Assembly (NCBI RefSeq): GCF_000725495.1
Contig: NZ_JNZD01000002.1
Coordinates: 310,001-374,000, forward strand
Direction of reading: 5' to 3'
Source: Streptomyces aureus
Lineage (GTDB): Bacteria > Actinomycetota > Actinomycetes > Streptomycetales > Streptomycetaceae
Length of the DNA stretch: 64,000 nt
The notes under the pieces are model-generated. The model did no database searches. It was not told where the DNA came from and saw nothing but the letters and a program-made list of their open reading frames with translations. A program made the position numbers and the translations under genes. Positions 8,908 through 17,026 of the stretch are shown here, in pieces. The stretch's first letter is position 1. Every line of letters starts with the position of its first letter.

Positions 8908-9675
8908 TCAGGCCCCGCGGTCCGGGAGATAGCTCGCGAGGCCCCGCAGGATGATCTCCAGGCCGATGTCGAACCGCTCGTCGGAGGACTCGGTCACCAT
9001 CGATCCCGACAGGGCCCGCAGATGGGGGAAGTCCCCCTCGGGCAGGGACGCGAAGTAGTTCTGCATCTCGTCGGCCATCTCCCGCCAGTCGGGGCGGGCC
9101 AGCGTGCCGCCGGCCTGCTCGGCGGCCCGGTCCTGCCACATGCCCTCCTCCAGGACGAATCCGTCGATGTAGGTGGAGATGAGGTCGCCGGCCTCGGCGG
9201 CGATGCGGTCGGGCAGTCCGGCGGTACGGAAGATGGCGAGCAACGCCTCGACGTACGGCAGCAGTTCGGCGGTGAAGGGGACGTGCGCCATGGAGATCCT
9301 GGCCATGTCGCGGTGTGACAGCAGGATCCGGCGCCAGGAGCGCGCGTAGTCCCGCACCTGCTCCTGCCAGCGCTCCGGGTCGGGTTCGGGCAGCGTGAAG
9401 CTGGCGAACTGCCGCGTGTACATCAGCTCCAGGAGGTCGTCCTTGGAGCGGACGTAGGCGTAGAGGGCGGAGACCGCGACGTCCAGCTCGGACGCCACCT
9501 GACGCATCGACAGCTTGTCCAGGCCGGACCGGTCGAGCACGACGAAGGCCGCCTCGACGATGCGCTCGCGCGACAGCGGCTCGCGCGCCGGGGTGACACG
9601 GGCCCGGGCGGGACGCTCACGCTCCCAGGGGGACGGCGGGGGTGTTTCGGGGGTGCCGGCGGCCGCGTCGCTCAT
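8908..9675 (-). CDS. TetR-family regulator, probable repressor of the divergent MFS exporter
   Basis: The 255-residue protein has a TetR winged helix after a proline-rich head of about 30 residues. SRERIVEAAFVVLDRSG is helix 1, and MRQVASELDVAVSALYAYV is the helix-turn-helix, followed by RSKDDLLELM. The C-terminal ligand domain has a TetR_C-like look, with a DISTYIDGFVLEEG-type region. It is divergent from the MFS exporter, and the shared 273-base spacer carries five copies of an operator-like sequence. This is the standard arrangement of a drug-responsive exporter and its repressor. The ligand is not predictable. Confidence 0.92.
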   Translation of the reverse strand: MSDAAAGTPETPPPSPWERERPARARVTPAREPLSRERIVEAAFVVLDRSGLDKLSMRQVASELDVAVSALYAYVRSKDDLLELMYTRQFASFTLPEPDPERWQEQVRDYARSWRRILLSHRDMARISMAHVPFTAELLPYVEALLAIFRTAGLPDRIAAEAGDLISTYIDGFVLEEGMWQDRAAEQAGGTLARPDWREMADEMQNYFASLPEGDFPHLRALSGSMVTESSDERFDIGLEIILRGLASYLPDRGA

Positions 9676-9692
9676 GGGCCCAGTGTAGGCAC

Positions 9693-9837
9693 CCGGAGAG
9701 CAGTGTTCTCTCCGGGTGAGCGGCGTTCACCCGGCAGAAACGCGATATATCTTGTCCCCGTCCTGGAGTTGCGCTATATCTTAATGAACGCCGTTCTCTT
9801 GATGAGCACTGTTCTGTTAAGGTGAACGGCGTTCACC
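9693..9837. promoter_or_regulatory. Five-copy operator-like array between TetR and MFS genes
   Basis: Related palindromes are at 9693-9715 (8-bp arms CCGGAGAG/CTCTCCGG), 9715-9731 (GGTGAGCGGCGTTCACC), 9785-9797 (TGAACGCCGTTCT), 9803-9815 (TGAGCACTGTTCT) and 9821-9837 (GGTGAACGGCGTTCACC). The shared core is GARC-N3-GTTC. Centres within each cluster are 18-20 bases apart, about two helical turns, so bound dimers would line up on one face. A separate direct repeat, GCGATATATCTTG at 9742-9754 and GCGCTATATCTTA at 9771-9783, lies between the two clusters. Confidence 0.7.
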
Positions 9838-9948
9838 GGCGTCTGGCCTTCTGCTTCTCCCCCGTGACGGCAAGCCGGGCAGTCACATCCATCCGCCCCA
9901 CCGCGCTCCGGTCGTGTCCCGGCGCGGCCTCTTCACGAGGAGTTTCCG

Positions 9949-11661
9949 ATGTCCACCACCGGTGTCGCGTCCGCCGAGACGCCCATCGACTCACCAGCGC
10001 CCTACCGGTGGCGCTGGGCTGCGCTGTTCGTGATCCTCGCGGCCGAGGTGATGGACCTCCTCGACGCCGTCGTCACGAACATCGCCGGCCCCTCCATGCG
10101 GGCCGACCTCGGCGGCGGCGCGTCCACGCTGCAGTGGCTCGCCGCCGCCTACACCCTCTCGATGGCCGTCGGGCTCGTCACCGGCGGACGGCTCGGGGAC
10201 ATTCACGGGCGCCGCACGATGTTCCTGGTCGGAGCCGCCGGCTTCACCCTCGGTTCGCTGCTGTGCGCGGTGTCCGTGTCCCCCGGGATGCTGATCGGCG
10301 CGCGGGTCGTCCAGGGTCTGTTCGGCGCGGTCATGCTGCCGCAGGGCCTCGGCATGATCAAGGAGATGTTCCCGCCGAAGGAGTCGCAGAAGGCCTTCGG
10401 CATGTTCGGCCCGGTCATGGGTCTGTCCGCGGTGTGCGGCCCGATCCTGGCGGGCTGGCTGGTGGACGCCGACTACTTCGGCACCGGCTGGCGCATGATC
10501 TTCCTGATCAACCTGCCGCTCGGCGCCGCCGCGATCCTCGGTGCCGTGCGCTACCTGCCGCGGGGCCGCTCGGAGACCAAGCCGCGTCTCGACATCCCCG
10601 GCATGATCCTGGTCTCCCTGGCCGCCCTCCTGATCATCTTCCCGCTCGTCCAGGGCCGTGAGTACGACTGGCCCGTGTGGACGTTCGTGATGATGGGCGC
10701 CTCGGTGGTCGTCTTCGTCGGCTTCGCCCTGTACGAGTCGCGCCGCAGCCGGGACGGGCGGGACCCGCTGGTCGTCCCGAGCCTCTTCCGCAAGCGCGGC
10801 TTCAGCGGCGGCATGATCCTCGGCCTGGTCTTCTTCTCGACCATGCAGGGCTTCATGCTCGTCTTCAACCTCTACACCCAGATCGGCCTCGGATACTCCC
10901 CGCTCAAGGCGGGCCTGGTGATGGTGCCCTGGTCGGGTGGCATGATCGTCGGCTTCGGCGTGGCCCAGGGCGTCGTCAAGTTCGGCCGGACCGTGCTCCA
11001 GGCGGGCGCCGTGGTCATGGCGCTCGGTGTCTTCGGCGTGTGGCTGACCCTCGACCAGGTGGGATCCGGCGTCGGCCCCTGGCAGCTCCTTCCGTCGCTG
11101 CTCGTCACGGGCATCGGCATGGGTCTGCTCATGGCCCCGTTCTTCGACATCGTGCTGGCCAGCGTGGAGCAGCACGAGACCGGTTCCGCGTCCGGCACGA
11201 TGACCGCGGTGCAGCAGCTCGGCGGCGCCTTCGGCGTGGCCATCCTCGGCACGATGTTCTTCGGCCTGCTGGGCGGCGGGATCTCCACCGCCGTCGACCA
11301 CCGCTCGGACCACCTGCGCTCGCAGCTGTCGGCCGCGCACGTGGCGCCCGACGCCCAGGACCGGATCGTGGCGGGTCTGCGCACCTGCACCTCCGACCGC
11401 GCCACCGCCAAGGACCCGGCCGCGACTCCGGCGTCCTGCGCCCGCCTGGAGAAGGAGACCCGCTCCGCGGTGACCTCGCCCGAGGCCGGCGCGCGGATAC
11501 CGGCCGCCCTGCAGGAGACCGCGACGTCGGCGTTCCGCAGCGGGTTCGGCTCCGTCATGCAGACGCTGCTCTGGGTCGTCGACGGGATGCTGGTGCTGAC
11601 GTTCCTGCTGGCGTTCCTGCTGCCGCGGCACGCCCGGCCGGAGGAGTCGGCGGGGCACTGA
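9949..11661 (+). CDS. MFS drug exporter of the DHA2 (EmrB/QacA) type
   Basis: The 570-residue protein has the length and spacing of a 14-helix DHA2 transporter. The first helix carries LFVILAAEVMDLLDAVV, the family's motif D1. Motif A reads GGRLGDIHGRR between helices 2 and 3, and a motif C-like GPILAGWLVD appears near helix 5. A large extracytoplasmic loop before the last helix contains DHRSDHLRSQLSA and two Cys residues, CTSDRATAKDPAATPASC. GAGGAG lies seven bases before the ATG. Expression is likely controlled by the divergent TetR protein through the shared operator array. Proton-driven efflux of a hydrophobic compound is expected. Confidence 0.95.
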   Translation: MSTTGVASAETPIDSPAPYRWRWAALFVILAAEVMDLLDAVVTNIAGPSMRADLGGGASTLQWLAAAYTLSMAVGLVTGGRLGDIHGRRTMFLVGAAGFTLGSLLCAVSVSPGMLIGARVVQGLFGAVMLPQGLGMIKEMFPPKESQKAFGMFGPVMGLSAVCGPILAGWLVDADYFGTGWRMIFLINLPLGAAAILGAVRYLPRGRSETKPRLDIPGMILVSLAALLIIFPLVQGREYDWPVWTFVMMGASVVVFVGFALYESRRSRDGRDPLVVPSLFRKRGFSGGMILGLVFFSTMQGFMLVFNLYTQIGLGYSPLKAGLVMVPWSGGMIVGFGVAQGVVKFGRTVLQAGAVVMALGVFGVWLTLDQVGSGVGPWQLLPSLLVTGIGMGLLMAPFFDIVLASVEQHETGSASGTMTAVQQLGGAFGVAILGTMFFGLLGGGISTAVDHRSDHLRSQLSAAHVAPDAQDRIVAGLRTCTSDRATAKDPAATPASCARLEKETRSAVTSPEAGARIPAALQETATSAFRSGFGSVMQTLLWVVDGMLVLTFLLAFLLPRHARPEESAGH

Positions 11662-11752
11662 GCACGGGGTTCAGGTCCCACGTCCCGGTCCGGCTTCCGG
11701 TCTCTTCTCGACCGCGACTTCCGGTTCGGGTTCGGCCTCGGCTGCGGCTGCG

Positions 11753-11796
11753 GGGGACGGCCGGGCATCTCTCTTCGGAGGTGCCCGGCCGTCCCC
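11753..11796 (+). terminator. Strong hairpin terminator after the MFS gene
   Basis: A perfect 15-bp stem (GGGGACGGCCGGGCA at 11753-11767, its complement at 11782-11796) with a 14-base loop is followed by TTTC. It lies 92 bases past the exporter stop. Confidence 0.8.
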
Positions 11797-11983
11797 TTTC
11801 CCGTACGACGCTCACTGCGTGCGGGCACCCGGTGCGGGCCGGAGTCCCGGAACGCGATGCCGGGCGACACCCCGGGGTGCACCCCGGACCGTTCGTGACG
11901 CGGCAGGGCGCGTACGGTGCAGGCGGGTGACCAGGCGCCCGGGACACCGCCACGCCGGCCCCGCCCCGCCGACCCCCGCCCAG

Positions 11984-12039
11984 CCCTTCGTACCGCCCGG
12001 CACACCCCACCGGCACCCGCACCACCCTTCGTACCGCCC
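11984..12039. repeat. Short direct repeat in the 264-base gap before the PLP enzyme
   Basis: CCCTTCGTACCGCCC occurs at 11984-11998 and again at 12025-12039, spaced 41 bases apart, in a C-rich leader. The rest of the gap (11797-12060) shows no gene. The repeat may be simple duplication or a regulator site for the gene starting at 12061. Confidence 0.45.
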
Positions 12040-12060
12040 CGCCCCGGAAGGACGAGCCCC

Positions 12061-13173
12061 GTGCTCACGTCGTACGCAGCCCACTTCGACACACCCGCCG
12101 GGTACCTGGACTTCGCACGGTTCGGCCCGCCGTCCCGGGACGCCGTGGCCGCCACAGCGCGCGCCCTGGAGGAGTCGGCCCGGGCCGATCACACGACCGT
12201 GGACGGCCTGATGCGGGCGGAGACCGTCGCCCGGGACACGGCAGCGCGCCTCGCGGGCAGCGACGGACGGCACACGGTGCTGCTCCCCAACGCCTCCACC
12301 GGCCTGTTCCACGCCGCCCTCGGCATCCGGGAGGGCGTGGTCCTCACCCCGAGCACCGACTTCCCGGCCAACCACTATCCGTGGCGCCGCACCGCCGACC
12401 TGGGCCGGGCCACACCCCGCTGGCTCGACCCGGCGCCGGGCGAGGGGGTCACCCCAGACCTGGTCCGTGCCGCGCTGACCGACGACGTCGTGGCCGTGTC
12501 CGTCAGTGCCGTGGACTTCCGCACCGGATTCCGTGTGGACCTGGCGGCGCTGCGCGAGGCGATCGGACCGGACCGGCTGCTGATCGTGGACGCGATCCAG
12601 GCGTTCGGCGTGGCCGCGATGGACTGGGCCGCAGCCGACGTGGTCGTGGCGGGCGGCCAGAAGTGGCTGCGCGCGGGCTGGGCGACCGGTTGCGCGGTCC
12701 TGTCCGACCGCGCCCTGGAGTCCCTGGAACCGGTTCTCACCGGCTGGACGGGTGTCGAGGACGTCGGTGTCTTCGACGGCGTGGAACACCCGCCGTCCCC
12801 GGACGCGCGGCGGTGGTCGATCACCAACCTCAGCCCGGTGACGGCGGCCGCGTTCGCCGCCGCGCTGGAGCTCGTGGAACAGCACTCCGTCGCCGCGATC
12901 GAGGCGGCCGTGGCCGAGCGGATCACCGAACTCACCGAGGTCGTGGTGGCCCACGGCGGCCGTGTCCTCTCCCCCGCCGACCCGGCCCGCCGCGCGGGCA
13001 TCCTGTCCTTCACCCTGCCCGACCGGGACCCGGCCGTCGTGGCGAAGGCCCTGCACGCCGAGGGAGTGACCCCGACGGTACGCGCCGACTCCCTCCGCTT
13101 CTCCCCGCACGCCTCGACCCCGCCGGAGGCCGCGGAGCGGGTCGCGGCAGCGCTGTCGTCCCTGAGGAACTGA
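12061..13173 (+). CDS. Class V aminotransferase-like PLP enzyme
   Basis: The 370-residue protein matches the class V aminotransferase/cysteine desulfurase fold. Marks are PNASTGLFHAALGI (substrate-side Gly/Ser loop), LTPSTDFPANHYPW, the VSVSAVDFRTGFRVDL strand, then LLIVDAIQAFG (the Asp that holds the pyridine nitrogen, with the following Gln/His) and GGQKWLRAG, whose lysine should bind PLP. The C-terminal small domain has RAGILSFTLPD and the VRADSLRFSPH arm. The GTG at 12061 has GGAAGG upstream. The family includes kynureninase-like, desulfurase-like and serine:pyruvate enzymes, and the reaction cannot be assigned. It appears monocistronic. Confidence 0.88.
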   Translation: MLTSYAAHFDTPAGYLDFARFGPPSRDAVAATARALEESARADHTTVDGLMRAETVARDTAARLAGSDGRHTVLLPNASTGLFHAALGIREGVVLTPSTDFPANHYPWRRTADLGRATPRWLDPAPGEGVTPDLVRAALTDDVVAVSVSAVDFRTGFRVDLAALREAIGPDRLLIVDAIQAFGVAAMDWAAADVVVAGGQKWLRAGWATGCAVLSDRALESLEPVLTGWTGVEDVGVFDGVEHPPSPDARRWSITNLSPVTAAAFAAALELVEQHSVAAIEAAVAERITELTEVVVAHGGRVLSPADPARRAGILSFTLPDRDPAVVAKALHAEGVTPTVRADSLRFSPHASTPPEAAERVAAALSSLRN

Positions 13174-13248
13174 ATCGACGTCACGCACGATGCTCGGCAG
13201 TCGCGTCAAGGACTGCCGCGGACGGCTCGTCGGGTGCATCATGATCCG

Positions 13249-13512
13249 ATGAATGCCTGGCTGAGCACCCGGAACACCTGGCTGCTGACAGCCCTCTTGT
13301 GGGGCGTCACGCTGGCCGGTGCCCTCCTGGGGATCGTGTTCGACCGGGCCGTCGTCGAACACGCCCCGCTGAGGCCTTTCGCCTCGGACCTCCCCATGAC
13401 CGTGGGCGGCACCTTCCTCGTCGCCGTCGCGGGCGCCGGAGGCCTGCGCCGTGGACGACGGCGGCGGGACCGACGCGGTTCGGCCGACGCGTCGGGCTCT
13501 GCGCACGACTGA
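13249..13512 (+). CDS. Small two-helix membrane protein
   Basis: The 87-residue protein begins MNAWLSTRNTW, then has two hydrophobic segments (LLTALLWGVTLAGALLGIVF and VGGTFLVAVAGAGG) and a basic Arg-rich tail that would stay in the cytoplasm. A GTG at 13234 is an alternative start five codons earlier. It resembles small hypothetical membrane proteins common in Streptomyces. It lies between the PLP enzyme and a lipoprotein gene, all on one strand, with short gaps. Function unknown. Confidence 0.6.
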   Translation: MNAWLSTRNTWLLTALLWGVTLAGALLGIVFDRAVVEHAPLRPFASDLPMTVGGTFLVAVAGAGGLRRGRRRRDRRGSADASGSAHD

Positions 13513-13601
13513 CCGGGCCCGGCCGCAGGGGCCCCGTGCCGGTCCGTCGCGAAGGTCACCAGACCTGGACTTTCCACAGGAACGTGTGATCATCTCCTCC
13601 C

Positions 13602-14117
13602 ATGTGGGGGTTCGAACGCCGTTCGGCGCAGGGTGTGTTGTCCGCCGCCGTGGTCGCGGGTCTCGCCACGGTCATGGCACTGACCGGCTGCGACGTGACG
13701 CCCCTGCCGGTCGGTGACCCCGATCCGGGGCACCGGCGGCTCGAGGCGATCCACCCGGTGCTGTCCGTGGTGCCGCCGGGCGCACACGTCACGCTGAAGC
13801 AGAGCGTCGAACCGCGCTGGGACTCGTGCGACGGCATCAAGTCGACCTACGGCTGGGACGACGCGACCGTCGCCGTCGACTTCATCGGAGGCGGGTCCGC
13901 GCCCGAGGTGGCCGCACACATCCGGGTCGCCATGCGGGATCTGGGGTGGACCATCGACCAAGACTCGCTCGACCAGGGCGAGTTCACGTGGCACAAGAAG
14001 CTGGACCACGGCGCCCGGGCCTCTGCCGTCCTGATCGGCGGACCCGGTTCCGAGCCGCCCGGCTGGAGCCTGCAGGCGACGGCACCGCCCGCCACCCACC
14101 CCTCCAAGGGCTGCTGA
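13602..14117 (+). CDS. Putative lipoprotein, function unknown
   Basis: The 171-residue product has an N-terminal basic patch, a hydrophobic stretch (VLSAAVVAGLATVMA) and the lipobox LTGC at residues about 27-30, so it should be lipidated and anchored outside the membrane. The mature part is small and acidic, with a Cys-containing DSCDGIKSTYGWDD block and a strand-helix pattern, DLGWTIDQDSLDQGEFTW. I do not recognise the family. There is no clear ribosome-binding site before the ATG. Confidence 0.8.
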   Translation: MWGFERRSAQGVLSAAVVAGLATVMALTGCDVTPLPVGDPDPGHRRLEAIHPVLSVVPPGAHVTLKQSVEPRWDSCDGIKSTYGWDDATVAVDFIGGGSAPEVAAHIRVAMRDLGWTIDQDSLDQGEFTWHKKLDHGARASAVLIGGPGSEPPGWSLQATAPPATHPSKGC

Positions 14118-14179
14118 ACCGTCAGAACCCTCACCGTTATTCGCAGATGCCGGCCTGCTCGTGACGGTACGTTGACCGG

Positions 14180-14797
14180 ATGCGTCTGACCAAGTACGGC
14201 CATGCCTGTGTCCGCATCGAGGACGGGGATCGCGTGCTCGTGATCGACCCGGGCACCTTCTCGGAGACGGAAGCCCTGTCGGGTGCCGACGCCGTGCTCA
14301 TCACCCACGAGCACGCGGACCACATCGACGTGGACAAGCTGGACGCGGCCCGGAAGAGCGTCCCCGGGCTGACCGTCCACACCCATCCCGCCCTGGCCGC
14401 GGCCCTCGGCCGGGGCACGACCGCCGTCGCACCGGGAGAGACCTTCACCGCGGCCGGGTTCACCGTGCAGGCCGTCGGAGGCGAGCACGCCGAGATCATC
14501 GACGGTCTGCCCGGCTGCCCCAACATCGGCTTCGTCGTCGAGGGCGTCTACCACCCCGGGGACTCCCTGTTCGTCCCCGACCAACCGGTCCACACCCTGC
14601 TCGTCCCGGCCTCCGGCCCCTGGCTGAAGCTGCGCGAGGCGATCGAGTTCGTCCGCGCCGTACGACCGGCCCGTGCCTTCCCCATCCACGACATCAACCT
14701 CAGCGACATCGGCAAGGAGAACTTCGACGGATGGCTCGAGGAGGAACCCGGGACGGAGTACGCCCGCATCCCGCTGGGGGGATCGGTCGACCTCTAG
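14180..14797 (+). CDS. MBL-fold metal-dependent hydrolase (UPF0173-like)
   Basis: This 205-residue protein starts MRLTKYGHACVRIED, which is typical of the short MBL family. The metal motif is THEHADHID (H-x-H-x-D-H), followed by GGEHAEI, a later HPGDSLFVP and the closing FPIHDINLSD histidine. Together these can bind two zinc ions. Length and order match single-domain predicted hydrolases of Streptomyces. The substrate is unknown. It converges on the GNAT gene. Confidence 0.92.
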   Translation: MRLTKYGHACVRIEDGDRVLVIDPGTFSETEALSGADAVLITHEHADHIDVDKLDAARKSVPGLTVHTHPALAAALGRGTTAVAPGETFTAAGFTVQAVGGEHAEIIDGLPGCPNIGFVVEGVYHPGDSLFVPDQPVHTLLVPASGPWLKLREAIEFVRAVRPARAFPIHDINLSDIGKENFDGWLEEEPGTEYARIPLGGSVDL

Positions 14798-14939
14798 TGC
14801 TGTGACCGCACAGGTAGGTTCGCCGGGTTGGTGCTCATCATCCTCGCGTCGGCAGGGCGAGAAGGGCATGCGCCGGAGCGGACGCCCCCTCGCCGCAGCC
14901 TGACCCCGTGAGGGATCGTGCCGTGTCCGGATGGGGAGT

Positions 14940-15437
14940 TCAGACAGCGGCCAGGCTCTTCGCCAGGACCCGCTCCCTGCCAACGCCATCGGGCAGAAGA
15001 TCGCCGGGCTCACCCGTGTCCGTGAAACCGTGCCGCTCATAGAGCGCGGTCGCCTTGCGGTTGTCCGGCATGACGGACAACCGCAGCGTCATGGCACCGC
15101 GCCCCGCCGCCCACCGCTCGACCTCCTGGATCAGGTGGTCACCCACGCCCTGGCCCCGGGCCGTGGGGTTGACCCACATCGAGATCAACTCCACGTTCTC
15201 TGCTCCCTCGTCCGGCACTCCGCTGGCCATGCCCACCGGAAGGCCGTCGAGGAGCGCGACGAGATCGTGCGCGCCCGGAATCGACAGACGGGCACGCCAG
15301 CGTTCCTCGCGGTCTCCGGGGCCCTGCCACTGGGCCAGCGTCGATCCGAACGCGTAGGGCGCCTCAGCAAGCGCGGCCAGTCGCAACTCCCGCCAGAGGG
15401 GCCAGTCGTCTGATTCCACAGTGCGTAGTTCGAGCAT
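14940..15437 (-). CDS. GNAT-family N-acetyltransferase
   Basis: The 165-residue protein shows the GNAT fold. Motif A, the acetyl-CoA pyrophosphate loop, reads MWVNPTARGQGVGDHLI, and motif B reads NRKATALYERHGFTDTGE. The N terminus, LRTVESDDWPLWRELRLAAL, with AFGSTLAQ, is typical of the subfamily that acetylates small molecules or protein N termini in Streptomyces. The acceptor is unknown. A terminator-like hairpin lies immediately upstream, so it probably has its own promoter. Confidence 0.92.
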   Translation of the reverse strand: MLELRTVESDDWPLWRELRLAALAEAPYAFGSTLAQWQGPGDREERWRARLSIPGAHDLVALLDGLPVGMASGVPDEGAENVELISMWVNPTARGQGVGDHLIQEVERWAAGRGAMTLRLSVMPDNRKATALYERHGFTDTGEPGDLLPDGVGRERVLAKSLAAV

Positions 15438-15449
15438 GATCCAGACCCT

Positions 15450-15469
15450 GCCCGCCCGCCGGGGCGGGC
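15450..15469 (-). terminator. Hairpin between PH-type membrane gene and GNAT gene
   Basis: GCCCGCCC (15450-15457) pairs with GGGCGGGC (15462-15469) across a 4-base loop, 33 bases past the stop of the upstream minus-strand gene. Confidence 0.5.
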
Positions 15470-15502
15470 GGCAAGTTGATTATCACCACGCAAAACGAGG
15501 TC

Positions 15503-16738
15503 TCACTGACCGACGGTGAGAAAGAGGGAGCCGACCAGGAGCGACACGAAGATCTCGTATCCGAGGACGGCGCAGGCGAGTGTCAGGACCGCCTTCTGCC
15601 ACATGCGCGGTCCGCGGTACGGGAGGAGTGCTCCCTGGTCGTCGGGCTGAGGCGCCGCTTCGGCCGGACTTGGGTCGGTACCCGCGTGGGCGTGCTGCCA
15701 CTGCCGCAGCGTCCGGACCCTGGCCTCGAACTCGGAGTCCCACAGCACGCGTCCGACGCGCGGAACCGGCAACGGCGTACGGAGACCGTCCGCTTCGACG
15801 ACGACTGTCCTGCGCCCGCCGCGGTACGGCTCGACGGCGATCCCCCGGATCCGGTCCCAGGGAATCGTCCGGGGCCGCGGCCCGCGTACGGTCAGGTGGT
15901 CGGCGGTGAGGACGACACCTCTGCCCAGGCTCAGGAGGCCCGCCCCGAACAGCAGCGCCGTCGCGACGAGTACGCCGAGCACACGGGCGAGAAGCGTGGA
16001 CAGAGCATGGCCGGGTCCGTCGGCGAACCCCATGATCAGGGCGTCGGCCGCGAGCCAGCCGAGCAGCAGGGCCGTGGGCACCGACCGGCTCGGCGCGGGC
16101 CGCATCACCAGCCGCCCGGGCGCCCGGCCGCCGGGGTGTCCCCAGGAACCGGGCTCGCCGTCCGTGTGGCCCCAGGCACCGGACACGCCCTCCGTGTGGC
16201 CCCAGGCACCGGACTCGCCGGCGGTGGCAGCGAGGGCGGACACGCCGCCGGCGGCCAGCCACCGGCTCCGGATCGTCGCGACCTTGTCGTCGAACCGGCG
16301 GTCGCTGGCGAGGAACGCGGTGCTGGGCATGCGGAGCGGGGTACGGCGGCCGTCCGTCTCATAGAGGACCACCCGCCGTCCACCGAAGACCGGTTCGACC
16401 GCGACCTCGGCCACGGCGGTCCACGGGATCGTGCGGCGGCGCAGGTTGTGGACCACGACGGCCTCCCGCGTCAGGGTCACCCCGACATAGCGGCCCAGCA
16501 CCCACAGTTCGAACAGGACCAGGAACACCATCACCAGGGACAGCACCCGGAGCCCGGACGGCAGGCCGAGGGATCCGGCCCCTTCGTGCCCCCACAGCAA
16601 CGGGTTCGACAACTGCATCAGCACCGAGGCGCCGAGGACCAGGCTCAGTGGCAGCGACTGCCGCCACGACGCCCGGAAACGGACCCGGTCCGGCGTTCCC
16701 GACGATTCCACTCCGCCGTCGCGGGCTTCTCGCTCCAC
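15503..16738 (-). CDS. Membrane protein with two PH-like halves and an internal tandem repeat
   Basis: The 411-residue protein is an internal duplication. Each half has two hydrophobic segments followed by a PH-like beta unit: GVTLTREAVVVHNLRRRTIP then GGRRVVLYETDGRRTPL, and GVVLTADHLTVRGPRPRTIP then GGRRTVVVEADGLRTPL. This resembles the bacterial PH domains of YdbS/YdbT-type membrane proteins. The linker carries three copies of an S-G-A-W-G-H-T-[ED]-G unit encoded by a 30-bp DNA repeat. A last hydrophobic segment (LTLACAVLGYEIFVSLLVG) ends the protein. The start is a GTG with a G-rich site upstream. Function unknown. Confidence 0.8.
   Translation of the reverse strand: MEREARDGGVESSGTPDRVRFRASWRQSLPLSLVLGASVLMQLSNPLLWGHEGAGSLGLPSGLRVLSLVMVFLVLFELWVLGRYVGVTLTREAVVVHNLRRRTIPWTAVAEVAVEPVFGGRRVVLYETDGRRTPLRMPSTAFLASDRRFDDKVATIRSRWLAAGGVSALAATAGESGAWGHTEGVSGAWGHTDGEPGSWGHPGGRAPGRLVMRPAPSRSVPTALLLGWLAADALIMGFADGPGHALSTLLARVLGVLVATALLFGAGLLSLGRGVVLTADHLTVRGPRPRTIPWDRIRGIAVEPYRGGRRTVVVEADGLRTPLPVPRVGRVLWDSEFEARVRTLRQWQHAHAGTDPSPAEAAPQPDDQGALLPYRGPRMWQKAVLTLACAVLGYEIFVSLLVGSLFLTVGQ
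16141..16220. repeat. 30-bp coding tandem repeat, about 2.7 copies
   Basis: Units begin with CCCAGG at 16141, 16171 and 16201 and share CCGTGTGGC-type ends, with a few substitutions. They encode the Trp-Gly-His repeats in the membrane protein on the minus strand. The reading frame is kept, so copy number can vary without breaking the gene. Confidence 0.8.
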
Positions 16739-16804
16739 AGTCGTCCCACCCCTGCCATGTGAATCTTGCGGGGCATCATCCCTGGCCGATCATGGTTCAC
16801 GCAA

Positions 16805-17010
16805 TCATCCGCGCACCGCCGCGACCTGGGCCTTCGGGGAACGGCGGGTCAGCGGGAGCAGCGCGGCCGAGACCAGCGCCGTGAGCAGGCCGAGCAGCAC
16901 GACCGCCGAGGCCAGGGTGCCGATCATGCCCTTGGCGGCCAGCAGGGCGAGCGGGCAGGCGAACTCACCGAGGAAGAAGGCCGCCGTCCACAGGCCGGCG
17001 GTAGAAGACA
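16805..17010 (-). pseudogene. Remnant of an MFS transporter, last about 65 codons
   Basis: Read on the minus strand, the frame ending in the TGA at 16805-16807 gives AGLWTAAFFLGEFACPLALL, then AAKGMIGTLASAVVLLGLLT and a basic RRSPKAQ tail. This is the last one or two helices and cytoplasmic tail of a major facilitator protein. The frame has no start and is cut at about 17010, where the upstream WYL gene ends at 17027. The rest of the transporter has been deleted. Confidence 0.75.
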
Positions 17011-17026
17011 GTGCCGGTGCGCCATC

